From assembly GCA_937952875.1 (NCBI GenBank), contig CALFDI010000091.1:1-6285 (forward strand): a DNA stretch of 6,285 nt, read 5' to 3'. Below, piece after piece: positions 1-5,171 of the stretch. The position numbers were made by a program, and so were the translations under genes. The notes beneath the pieces are model-generated. The model saw only the letters and a program-made list of their open reading frames with translations. It ran no database searches and was not told the DNA's origin. The DNA comes from an uncultured Verrucomicrobiales bacterium (GTDB lineage Bacteria; Verrucomicrobiota; Verrucomicrobiia; Verrucomicrobiales; Akkermansiaceae). Every line of letters begins with the position of its first letter. Positions within the stretch are counted from its first letter, which is position 1.

Positions 1-241
1 GCGTTTTTTCCAAAAATTTCCGTTGATATGAGTAGTTTGAATGTTTCGCATCTATCTGTCTATGAGTAATTCCCGTGATTACCTTTTAAAACCTTGAATA
101 TCTCATAAAAGAAAATGCCCACTTCTCTTAATTAGGAGTTAGTATTACTTCATATTCCTAAATAGAATATCTTACTTAATCGGTTGTGCTGTGTTATGGG
201 GTGAGACTTGTGTATTTGATGCCTGATTTAGGCGGTTTGCT
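1..241. other. AT-rich intergenic region, no convincing gene
   Basis: This stretch is clearly richer in AT than the rest: hand counts give about 35%, 32% and 23% GC for the first three blocks of 60 bases, rising to 48% in 181-240. It lies downstream of fabD, which ends at 242. Two frames run off the left edge. A plus-strand frame is open from base 1 to a TAA at 67-69 (22 codons). A minus-strand frame begins at an ATG at 51 and stays open to the edge (17 codons). Either could be the edge of a neighbouring gene, but both are too short to judge. A weak hairpin (GCCT 221-224, AGGC 230-233) lies behind fabD without a U-rich tail. TTAGGA at 132-137 and TCCTAA at 156-161 form an imperfectly placed inverted repeat. 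Nothing else stands out. Confidence 0.6.
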
Positions 242-1168
242 CTATGAGGTCAGTGTTTCAATGGCAGCTTCGAGACTTGCGACGTCTTCGATGCTGATGA
301 CTTTCGCTGCCTTATCAGTGCGAGACATGAGGCCAGCGAGCACTTTTCCAGGTCCAAGTTCTATAAAGGTCGTATTTCCTTCTGCGATGAGTTTTTGCAT
401 CGATGCGGTCCAGCGCACGGAGCCTGTGACTTGATTCGCGAGGGTCTCACGGATGTCTTCTTGTGAGCTGACGGCTTCAGCGCGGAAGTTACAGATGACT
501 GGGATCGCTGGTGTCGCAAAATCAGTCTGTGCCAGCTCAGCTGCTAGCTTATCCTGCGCTGGCTGCATGAGACGCGAGTGGTAAGCACCTGCGACTTTGA
601 GCTTTTTCGCCATACGAATGCCTTTTTCTTTTGCTCCAGCGACGGCTTTATCAATGCCTTCTTCACTGCCTGAGAGGACGATCTGTCCTGGGGCATTAAA
701 GTTGGCGACATCGACGTCGGTCTCAGTTGCAAGTTCTGTCACGGCAGATTCATCTCCACCGATCATGGCTGCCATGCTGCCTGCAGAGGAATTGCAGGCG
801 TCTTCCATGTATGAGCCTCGTTTGGCGACGAGTTCTAGACCTGAGGCAAAGTCGAGAGAGCCTGCTGCTGCATGTGCTGTGAATTCACCAAGGGAGAGTC
901 CTGCTGCTGCGACGGGAGTCAGATGTGGCACTTTTTCCTTAAGAACTGCAAGGCAGGCGAGCCCATGCAGGTAAAGAGCTGGCTGGCAACGTGAGGTGCG
1001 CGTTAGCTCGTCTTCTGGGCCTTCGAACATGACCTTTGAAAGGTCCCATCCGAGAGCGGAATTGGCTTGAGAAAAGAGTTCGGCGGCTACGGGATAAGCT
1101 GCTGCGAGGTCTTGGCCCATGCCCACTTTTTGAGCACCTTGACCGGAAAAAAGGTATACGACATTCAT
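242..1168 (-). CDS. fabD: Malonyl-CoA:ACP transacylase (FabD)
   Basis: FabD transfers the malonyl group from malonyl-CoA to acyl carrier protein, the entry step of type II fatty acid synthesis in the cytosol. The 308-residue product matches the usual FabD length of about 310. It shows the N-terminal FSGQGAQKVGMG motif (residues 7-18), the nucleophile elbow GLSLGE with Ser92, Arg117 in KRG, His197 in AYHS, Gln246 in NQV and the C-terminal LGPGKVL (271-277). By alignment with E. coli FabD, Ser92, Arg117, His197 and Gln246 correspond to its catalytic and substrate-binding residues. The elbow has Leu where E. coli has His (GHSLGE). The frame is open upstream to an ATG at 1222, but that would overlap the glycerate kinase end and add 18 unlike residues, so the ATG at 1168 is preferred. 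It follows the kinase stop by 13 nt, indicating an operon. No Shine-Dalgarno sequence is seen, only a GGGG run. The usual fab neighbours are absent. Confidence 0.95.
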   Translation of the reverse strand: MNVVYLFSGQGAQKVGMGQDLAAAYPVAAELFSQANSALGWDLSKVMFEGPEDELTRTSRCQPALYLHGLACLAVLKEKVPHLTPVAAAGLSLGEFTAHAAAGSLDFASGLELVAKRGSYMEDACNSSAGSMAAMIGGDESAVTELATETDVDVANFNAPGQIVLSGSEEGIDKAVAGAKEKGIRMAKKLKVAGAYHSRLMQPAQDKLAAELAQTDFATPAIPVICNFRAEAVSSQEDIRETLANQVTGSVRWTASMQKLIAEGNTTFIELGPGKVLAGLMSRTDKAAKVISIEDVASLEAAIETLTS

Positions 1169-1181
1169 AACTGGCCCCGAA

Positions 1182-2315
1182 CTAAGCGGAGACCAGTTCG
1201 GTGAGCAAGTCTGAGGATGCACGAACTTGCTCTGTGATCAGCTCTGCGGCGTGTTCCATAAGTTCATCGAGCGGCTTGCCGGTCTCTTCGAGAGAAAGCG
1301 TATGATCGAAGAGACGAGATGCGGTTATATGCTTTGTCACGCGGCCACCTATACCAAGCGATGGGATCCCGAGGTCACGTGCCATCATGGCGATTCCAGC
1401 TGGGCCTTTTCCCTGTAGCGTCTGAGCATCCATGGAGCCTTCACCCGTGATCACAAGATCAGCTGTCTTCAGTAGGGATTCGAGATTAAGAGTCTGTGCG
1501 ACAAGGTCGAATCCTGGTGTAAGTGTGGCCTTTGCAAAGACCATAAGCCCAAAGCCTAGCCCACCTGCAGCTCCTGCGCCGGGACGCTTTGCATAATCCT
1601 GGCGTTTAAGGATTTTAGCGACGCGGTCTAGCATCGCATCGAGTGTTGTGATCTCAGTATCACTGGCTCCTTTCTGAGGGCCGAAGACAGCGCTTGCACC
1701 ATTCGCTCCGCAGAGGGGATTATCCACATCACAGGCGACGGTGATCGGGGGCAGCTTTTTCAGTTTTGCTGTGTCCACATGATCGATTTCCTTGAGTTCA
1801 GCTGGATTCCCTGAGATCTCGCGGTCATGACGGTCATAGAAGACGACGCCGAGGGCGCGTGCCATACCGCAGCCACCATCATTCGTCGCGCTACCTCCGA
1901 TGCCTATGATGATGCGATCTACTCCTTTATCCGTAGCATCGAGAATCATCTCGCCTGTGCCGTAGGTGGAGGATTGCATGATGTTCGCTGTGCCATCTGT
2001 CACTCTGTTTAGACCGCTAGCCTCCGCCATTTCCATGATCGCGACCTGGCCTTCATCAGTCGGGCAGATGGAGTAGTGCGCTGTGATGATCCTGCCGAGC
2101 GGGTCTTTCACTTGGCAGGCGATCTTTTCCCCACCGAGAGCGGTTCTCATAGTATCTGAAAAGCCTTCGCCGCCATCAGCAATGGGAGCGATAGAAGTCG
2201 TCCAGCCCTGAGGGAGTCCAGCAGCGACAGCCTGACAAGCTTCAGTGGCGCTGAGGGATCCCTTAAACTTGTCGCATGCAATGGCGACGTGTGGCTGGTG
2301 TGTGTCTGAACTCAT
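1182..2315 (-). CDS. Glycerate kinase, type I (GlxK/GarK family)
   Basis: Enzymes of this family phosphorylate D-glycerate with ATP, normally to 2-phosphoglycerate, passing glycerate from glyoxylate, serine or sugar-acid breakdown into glycolysis in the cytosol. The 377-residue product agrees with the family length of about 380. Family motifs appear in order: DKFKGSLSA near the N-terminus (residues 15-23, like DSFKGSLSA), DGGEGF (48-52), GIGGSATNDGG (138-148), CDVDNPLCG (195-203), GAAGGLGFG (248-256) and TGEGSMDAQT followed by GKGPAG (290-307). The frame extends to a GTG at 2339. The ATG at 2315 is preferred because a promoter-like pair (2325-2330 and 2347-2352) sits just upstream and because the core fold begins about nine residues later. 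It is the first gene of an operon with fabD. Whether the product is 2-phospho- or 3-phosphoglycerate cannot be read directly, and the choice between the glxK and garK names is not justified. Confidence 0.92.
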   Translation of the reverse strand: MSSDTHQPHVAIACDKFKGSLSATEACQAVAAGLPQGWTTSIAPIADGGEGFSDTMRTALGGEKIACQVKDPLGRIITAHYSICPTDEGQVAIMEMAEASGLNRVTDGTANIMQSSTYGTGEMILDATDKGVDRIIIGIGGSATNDGGCGMARALGVVFYDRHDREISGNPAELKEIDHVDTAKLKKLPPITVACDVDNPLCGANGASAVFGPQKGASDTEITTLDAMLDRVAKILKRQDYAKRPGAGAAGGLGFGLMVFAKATLTPGFDLVAQTLNLESLLKTADLVITGEGSMDAQTLQGKGPAGIAMMARDLGIPSLGIGGRVTKHITASRLFDHTLSLEETGKPLDELMEHAAELITEQVRASSDLLTELVSA

Positions 2316-2324
2316 CTGCCACAA

Positions 2325-2352
2325 AGTGTAGCGGCTCACGTGCCAGTGAGAA
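2325..2352 (-). promoter_or_regulatory. Possible promoter for glycerate kinase-fabD operon
   Basis: Reading the minus strand, TTCTCA (2347-2352, four of six matches to the -35 consensus) is followed after 16 bases by TACACT (2325-2330, four of six matches to the -10 consensus). Transcription would begin only a few bases before or at the ATG at 2315, giving a very short or absent leader. This agrees with the lack of a ribosome binding site there. The match is modest and found by eye only. Confidence 0.3.
2335..2350. promoter_or_regulatory. Small palindrome in divergent promoter region
   Basis: CTCAC (2335-2339) and GTGAG (2346-2350) form a perfect five-base inverted repeat around a six-base centre. 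It lies inside the spacer of the proposed minus-strand promoter and upstream of the divergent deoxyribosyltransferase gene, where a repressor or activator could act on both. Arms this short can arise by chance, so the operator role is only a suggestion. Confidence 0.22.
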
Positions 2353-2356
2353 GTGC

Positions 2357-2386
2357 TTTCGTTTTTCGGACTCGATCGATATAGCT
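2357..2386 (+). promoter_or_regulatory. Possible promoter for deoxyribosyltransferase-like gene
   Basis: A TATAGCT element (2380-2386) lies six bases before the ATG at 2393. If it is a -10 box, transcription would start at or next to the start codon and the message would be leaderless. The matching -35 position (TTTCGT, 2357-2362) is poor. No Shine-Dalgarno sequence precedes the ATG, which fits a leaderless message but does not prove it. Confidence 0.25.
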
Positions 2387-2392
2387 ACATGC

Positions 2393-2908
2393 ATGAGAAT
2401 TTATTTAGCGGGGCCAGATGTCTTCGAGCCGGATGCTGTGGCGATAGGGGAGAAAAAGAAGCAGATCTGTGAGAAATACGGTCACGAAGGGGTGTTCCCG
2501 CTCGACAATGTCATCGAGGACTTTTCTCTCACGCGCGAGACGGGTCTGAGAATAGGCGTAGCGAATGAGGCCCTGATGGATTCCTGCGATGTCATCCTAG
2601 CGAACATGACTCCGTGGCATGGTCCCGGCATGGATACGGGGACGGCCTATGAGATGGGCTATATGCGTGCCCAGGGGAAGCCGGTGCTCGGATACACTGA
2701 GGATCTACGGCCTTTTTCCCAGCGAGTGATCGAGAGCTTTGGTGATGATGCTGTGACTTGGACTGATGATGGCCCGAAGGACCCTTACGGGAAAACGATC
2801 GAGAGCTTTGGTGATCTCACTGATAATCTCATGATGGCAAATGCAGTCGAGGCGACTGGCCATAAGGTCGCTGGCAGTTTTGAAGAGGCTCTGGCTCAGT
2901 TAGCCTAG
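2393..2908 (+). CDS. Nucleoside 2-deoxyribosyltransferase-like protein
   Basis: This family cleaves or exchanges the N-glycosidic bond of 2'-deoxynucleosides or their 5'-monophosphates, acting in nucleotide salvage or pool cleaning in the cytosol. The 171-residue product begins with RIYLAGPDVF, has FPLDN (residues 35-39), CDVILANMTP (65-74, with Asp66), GPGMDTGTAYEMGY (77-90), GKPVLGY (95-101) and a C-terminal IESFGDLTDNLMM (136-148). By comparison with known transferases, Glu87 in YEMGY should be the nucleophile and Asp66 and Asp81 the supporting acids. The open frame reaches back to 2276, but that part overlaps the divergent glycerate kinase and the conserved fold starts at the ATG at 2393. 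The gene ends in a 9-base tail-to-tail overlap with nspC. A 19-base exact repeat sits in its 3' part. Transferase and nucleotide N-hydrolase activities cannot be told apart here. Confidence 0.87.
   Translation: MRIYLAGPDVFEPDAVAIGEKKKQICEKYGHEGVFPLDNVIEDFSLTRETGLRIGVANEALMDSCDVILANMTPWHGPGMDTGTAYEMGYMRAQGKPVLGYTEDLRPFSQRVIESFGDDAVTWTDDGPKDPYGKTIESFGDLTDNLMMANAVEATGHKVAGSFEEALAQLA
2728..2815 (+). repeat. Two 19-bp direct repeats inside a gene
   Basis: The sequence GATCGAGAGCTTTGGTGAT occurs exactly at 2728-2746 and 2797-2815, in the same reading frame, 69 bases (23 codons) apart. Both encode the peptide IESFGD. The second copy lies in the position of the conserved IE.FG...DNLM motif of the deoxyribosyltransferase family. 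The first copy falls in a stretch I expect to be variable. It may be a partial internal duplication or gene-conversion product. Confidence 0.85.
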
Positions 2909-4042
2909 CCGCGCTTTGAAATCCTCGTAGGTGAATTCCCTCACGATCTCTTTCTTTCCATCTTCATGGTCCAGCACGATAGCGGGGTGCTGGACTCCAT
3001 TAAATGTAGTCGTCTTCACCATGGTATAGTGTGCCATGTCATCGAAGGTGATGGTGTCGCCGATCTTGAGAGGGCGGGGGAATGCATACTTCCCGATCAC
3101 ATCACCCGCGAGACAAGTCGGGCAGCCTAGTTGATAGGTGAGACCTTTCTCGGATGACTCTAGCACATCTGGCCGGTAGGGCATTTCTAGGACATCGGGC
3201 ATGTGGCCAGTCGCAGACACGTCTAAGATCGCGATCTCAGTGTCACCATTCCGAACGATATCTAAGACTGTGGATACTAGGATGCCCGTATGGATCGCCA
3301 CAGCTTCACCAGGCTCCAGCCAGAGTGCCTCTAGCGAGTAGCGTTCACGGATCTCTTTTAAAAAGACGATGAGTCCTTCGCGATTGTAGTCAGGCTTTGT
3401 CAGCCAGTGGCCACCACCGAGGTTGAGTTCTGTGATGGTGTCGCTTCGGAGAAGATGTCCAAATTTTTCTTCTACGGCATCCATAGTGCTGGATAGGTCG
3501 TCGAAGCCTTGCTCGCAGAGTGTGTGGAAGTGCAGCGTGCTGATGCCGGAGAGGTCGGCATTTTCTAACTGATCAGCCGTGATGCCCAGTCGAGATCCTG
3601 AGGAGCAGGGGTCATAGAGTGGAGTTGCGCCGGTGGAGTGCTCGGGATTGATCCGAAGGCCGCAGCGGAGATCGCCAGAGAGATAGCGCGGGTGAGCTAT
3701 GATTTGACTCTTAAATGCGTCCCACTGAGAGAGTGAGTTGAAGTCTAGGTGGGTGGAAATGTCGCAGAGTTCTGGAATTGTCTCTGCCGCGTAGGCGGGC
3801 GAATACGTGAGAACGTGCTTGCCCATCTCCTCATGTGCGAGCCGTGCTTCCCAGAGACCGCTCGCGCAGCAGCCATCGAGATAGTCTGAGATGATCGGGT
3901 AGGTGTGCCAGAGGGAGAACCCTTTCTGAGCTAGGACGATCTGGCACTGCCCGCGGTCGCGGATATCTGCTAAGAGTTCGAGATTTCTCCTCAGCTTAGC
4001 TACGGAGACTTCGTAGCGAGGAGACGGCAGCGCCTTAGTCAT
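2900..4042 (-). CDS. nspC: Carboxynorspermidine/carboxyspermidine decarboxylase (NspC)
   Basis: NspC is a pyridoxal phosphate enzyme of the alanine racemase/ornithine decarboxylase fold. It removes the carboxyl group from carboxynorspermidine or carboxyspermidine, the last step of the alternative polyamine pathway. The 380-residue product matches the family length. Lys40 in LAQKGFSLW is the expected cofactor lysine. LHFHTLCEQ (170-178), LNLGGGHWLTKPDY (207-219), LEPGEAV (242-248), CPTCLAGDVIG (307-317) and DDMAHYTMVKTTTFNG (334-349) are typical of NspC rather than of LysA or SpeA relatives; a cysteine in CPTC probably completes the active site. The ATG at 4042 lies within the stop of the small upstream gene (ATGACTAA), so translation is likely coupled. 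The gene end overlaps the convergent deoxyribosyltransferase gene by nine bases. The partner carboxy(nor)spermidine dehydrogenase is not in this window. Whether spermidine or norspermidine is the product cannot be read. Confidence 0.94.
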   Translation of the reverse strand: MTKALPSPRYEVSVAKLRRNLELLADIRDRGQCQIVLAQKGFSLWHTYPIISDYLDGCCASGLWEARLAHEEMGKHVLTYSPAYAAETIPELCDISTHLDFNSLSQWDAFKSQIIAHPRYLSGDLRCGLRINPEHSTGATPLYDPCSSGSRLGITADQLENADLSGISTLHFHTLCEQGFDDLSSTMDAVEEKFGHLLRSDTITELNLGGGHWLTKPDYNREGLIVFLKEIRERYSLEALWLEPGEAVAIHTGILVSTVLDIVRNGDTEIAILDVSATGHMPDVLEMPYRPDVLESSEKGLTYQLGCPTCLAGDVIGKYAFPRPLKIGDTITFDDMAHYTMVKTTTFNGVQHPAIVLDHEDGKKEIVREFTYEDFKARLG

Positions 4043-4343
4043 CGCCTACGTGGATGAAGCCCTTACGTGTGAATCTGATACGCATGTCTGGATGGGTTTC
4101 ACGATTCTTCCAGCCATTCGCATTCGCCCAGTCGATAGCATTCGGAATGATCTCCCAGTCGAAGACTTTCGGGCTTTCGACCACGAGAATCTGCCCATCG
4201 ATTGTCTCAGTGAGTTCGACGTAGAGTTCACTGAATTTCCCAGTGCTTTTGACGTTCCACATATACTGAGTGTCGCGGTGATTGATTGGCTTAGCGCCTT
4301 TTTGAGGAATGGGCATGTGTGGAGAGAGAAAAGCCTGAATCAT
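4035..4343 (-). CDS. Small uncharacterised protein coupled to nspC
   Basis: I do not recognise this protein. Its frame encodes up to 102 residues; alternative starts are the ATGs at 4316 (93 residues) and 4262 (75 residues). The likely core runs from MWNVKSTGKFSELYVE to the end and reads like a compact soluble alpha/beta protein: alternating strands, an FDWEIIPNAIDWANANGW segment that looks helical, and a basic RIRFTRKGF strand. No signal peptide or membrane segment is seen. Support for a real gene is the 8-base overlap with the nspC start (ATGACTAA), typical of translational coupling, and the protein-like composition. A plus-strand frame is also open across most of this region but reads poorly. 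No Shine-Dalgarno sequence precedes any candidate start. A polyamine-related role is suggested by context only. Confidence 0.65.
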   Translation of the reverse strand: MIQAFLSPHMPIPQKGAKPINHRDTQYMWNVKSTGKFSELYVELTETIDGQILVVESPKVFDWEIIPNAIDWANANGWKNRETHPDMRIRFTRKGFIHVGDD

Positions 4344-4414
4344 CTGAAAAATCGAGTCTCATTCTCAGATAGCAGTCAGAGAGCGAGTCGAGAGACACGA
4401 GAGTCTCTGAAAAA
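4343..4414. repeat. GAGTCTC motifs and short repeats in divergent promoter region
   Basis: The space between the small nspC-linked gene and the divergent methyltransferase-like gene carries repeated short motifs. TCTGAAAAA occurs at 4343-4351 and 4406-4414. GAGTCTC occurs at 4354-4360 and 4401-4407, with the related GAGTCGAGA at 4385-4393. AGAGAC (4391-4396) and GTCTCT (4403-4408) form a six-base hairpin with a six-base loop. GAGTCTC is nearly its own reverse complement, as operators often are. This could be a shared control region for both directions, but no regulator is identified. Confidence 0.4.
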
Positions 4415-4434
4415 GGTCTACCAAAGCGTATCAT
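4407..4434 (+). promoter_or_regulatory. Possible promoter for spermidine-synthase-like gene
   Basis: TATCAT (4429-4434, five of six matches to the -10 consensus) is preceded after 16 bases by CTGAAA (4407-4412, four of six matches to the -35 consensus). Transcription would start near 4441, leaving a leader of about 14 bases before the ATG at 4455 with no Shine-Dalgarno sequence. The -35 box overlaps the second TCTGAAAAA repeat and touches the hairpin. Confidence 0.3.
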
Positions 4435-4454
4435 CATGTGAAACTCTCCCGTGC

Positions 4455-5147
4455 ATGAAACCTTACGTGCAGCTCGATGAAGCTCATATGCCAGATGGCA
4501 CCGTGTATTCTCTGCATAAGCACGATGGGAAGATTTATCTGAAATACAACGGCTTCGAGCTCATGAGCACCTCGCTCACGTATTCAGAAATGATGCTCGC
4601 AGACGTCGGCTGCCAAAGAATCTTAGAAGGCGCGAGTAGTCGTCCGAAGCACCCAAAGGTTCTGATCGGTGGTCTCGGCTTGGGCTTTACTCTGAAGCGC
4701 ACTCTTGAACTGGTTGGGAGCCCAGCGACTGTCGATGTGGCCGAGCTGATGCCTCCGCTGATCGAGTGGAATAAGACGCACCTCGTCGAGTTCAATGGCC
4801 CTCTGCTCGAAGATCCACGGACGACGATCATCCAAGGCGATCTCTACGATATCATCTCATCTGCCAAGAAGGGCTCATACGATTCGCTTCTTTTCGATAT
4901 AGATAACACACCGGATGATCTCATCACCTCAGGGAATAATCGCTTATACACGGCTGGCTTTTTAGACAAATTACGCCAAGTGATCACCCCTCAGGGCACG
5001 CTCACTTACTGGCTATCCGAGCCAGCGCCTAAGTTCAAAAAAATGCTCGTGAAAGCAGGTTTTAATGTCGAAGAATTCGCCGCAAAAGCCCACGAGAAAG
5101 CAAAGCGCGCCCGCCACTGTCTCTATCTGGCGACGCGCAAATCGTAG
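4455..5147 (+). CDS. Spermidine-synthase-like methyltransferase-fold protein
   Basis: The 230-residue product has the Rossmann-type fold shared by spermidine synthases and SAM-dependent methyltransferases. A short N-terminal region with SLTYSEMMLAD (residues 40-50) recalls the YHEML segment of spermidine synthase. VLIGGLGLGF (69-78) is the nucleotide-binding glycine loop, VDVAELMP (93-100) supplies the acidic residue expected to hold the ribose, GDLYD (128-132) follows, and DIDNTPDDL (148-156) takes the place of the DSTDP catalytic motif. It is shorter than classical spermidine synthases (about 280-300 residues), with a reduced N-terminal domain and an altered catalytic loop, so aminopropyl transfer is uncertain. 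The frame is open back to 4050, but that part lies opposite the small nspC-linked gene and lacks family features, so the ATG at 4455 is preferred. The gene diverges from the nspC pair, which makes a polyamine role plausible. It ends 24 bases before the convergent helicase gene. Confidence 0.83.
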   Translation: MKPYVQLDEAHMPDGTVYSLHKHDGKIYLKYNGFELMSTSLTYSEMMLADVGCQRILEGASSRPKHPKVLIGGLGLGFTLKRTLELVGSPATVDVAELMPPLIEWNKTHLVEFNGPLLEDPRTTIIQGDLYDIISSAKKGSYDSLLFDIDNTPDDLITSGNNRLYTAGFLDKLRQVITPQGTLTYWLSEPAPKFKKMLVKAGFNVEEFAAKAHEKAKRARHCLYLATRKS

Positions 5148-5171
5148 AGGTAAGTTAGTTTTTTACGGTGT

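Noticed and set aside
37..66. Plus-strand promoter (TTGAAT, 18 bases, TATGAG)
   Set aside because: The boxes look passable, but no plausible plus-strand gene follows, and AT-rich DNA yields such matches by chance.
221..233. Rho-independent terminator behind fabD
   Set aside because: The hairpin has only a four-base stem and no U-rich tail on the fabD strand.
186..434. Plus-strand open frame of 82 codons at the left edge of fabD
   Set aside because: Most of it is antisense to the fabD 3' end, and its first part has no ribosome site or promoter of note.
597..974. Plus-strand open frame of 125 codons
   Set aside because: It lies wholly opposite fabD, whose frame carries all family motifs; the translation has no recognisable features.
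1169..1222. N-terminal extension of FabD from the ATG at 1222
   Set aside because: It would overlap the end of glycerate kinase and add 18 residues absent from FabD; the ATG at 1168 begins directly at the conserved fold.
2276..2392. N-terminal extension of the deoxyribosyltransferase-like protein
   Set aside because: It overlaps the divergent kinase start and contains no family features; the conserved RIYLAGP strand begins right after the ATG at 2393.
4046..4231. Second minus-strand frame of 61 codons beside the small nspC-linked gene
   Set aside because: It is a frame-shifted shadow of the small gene, rich in Ser and Arg, with no coupling to nspC.
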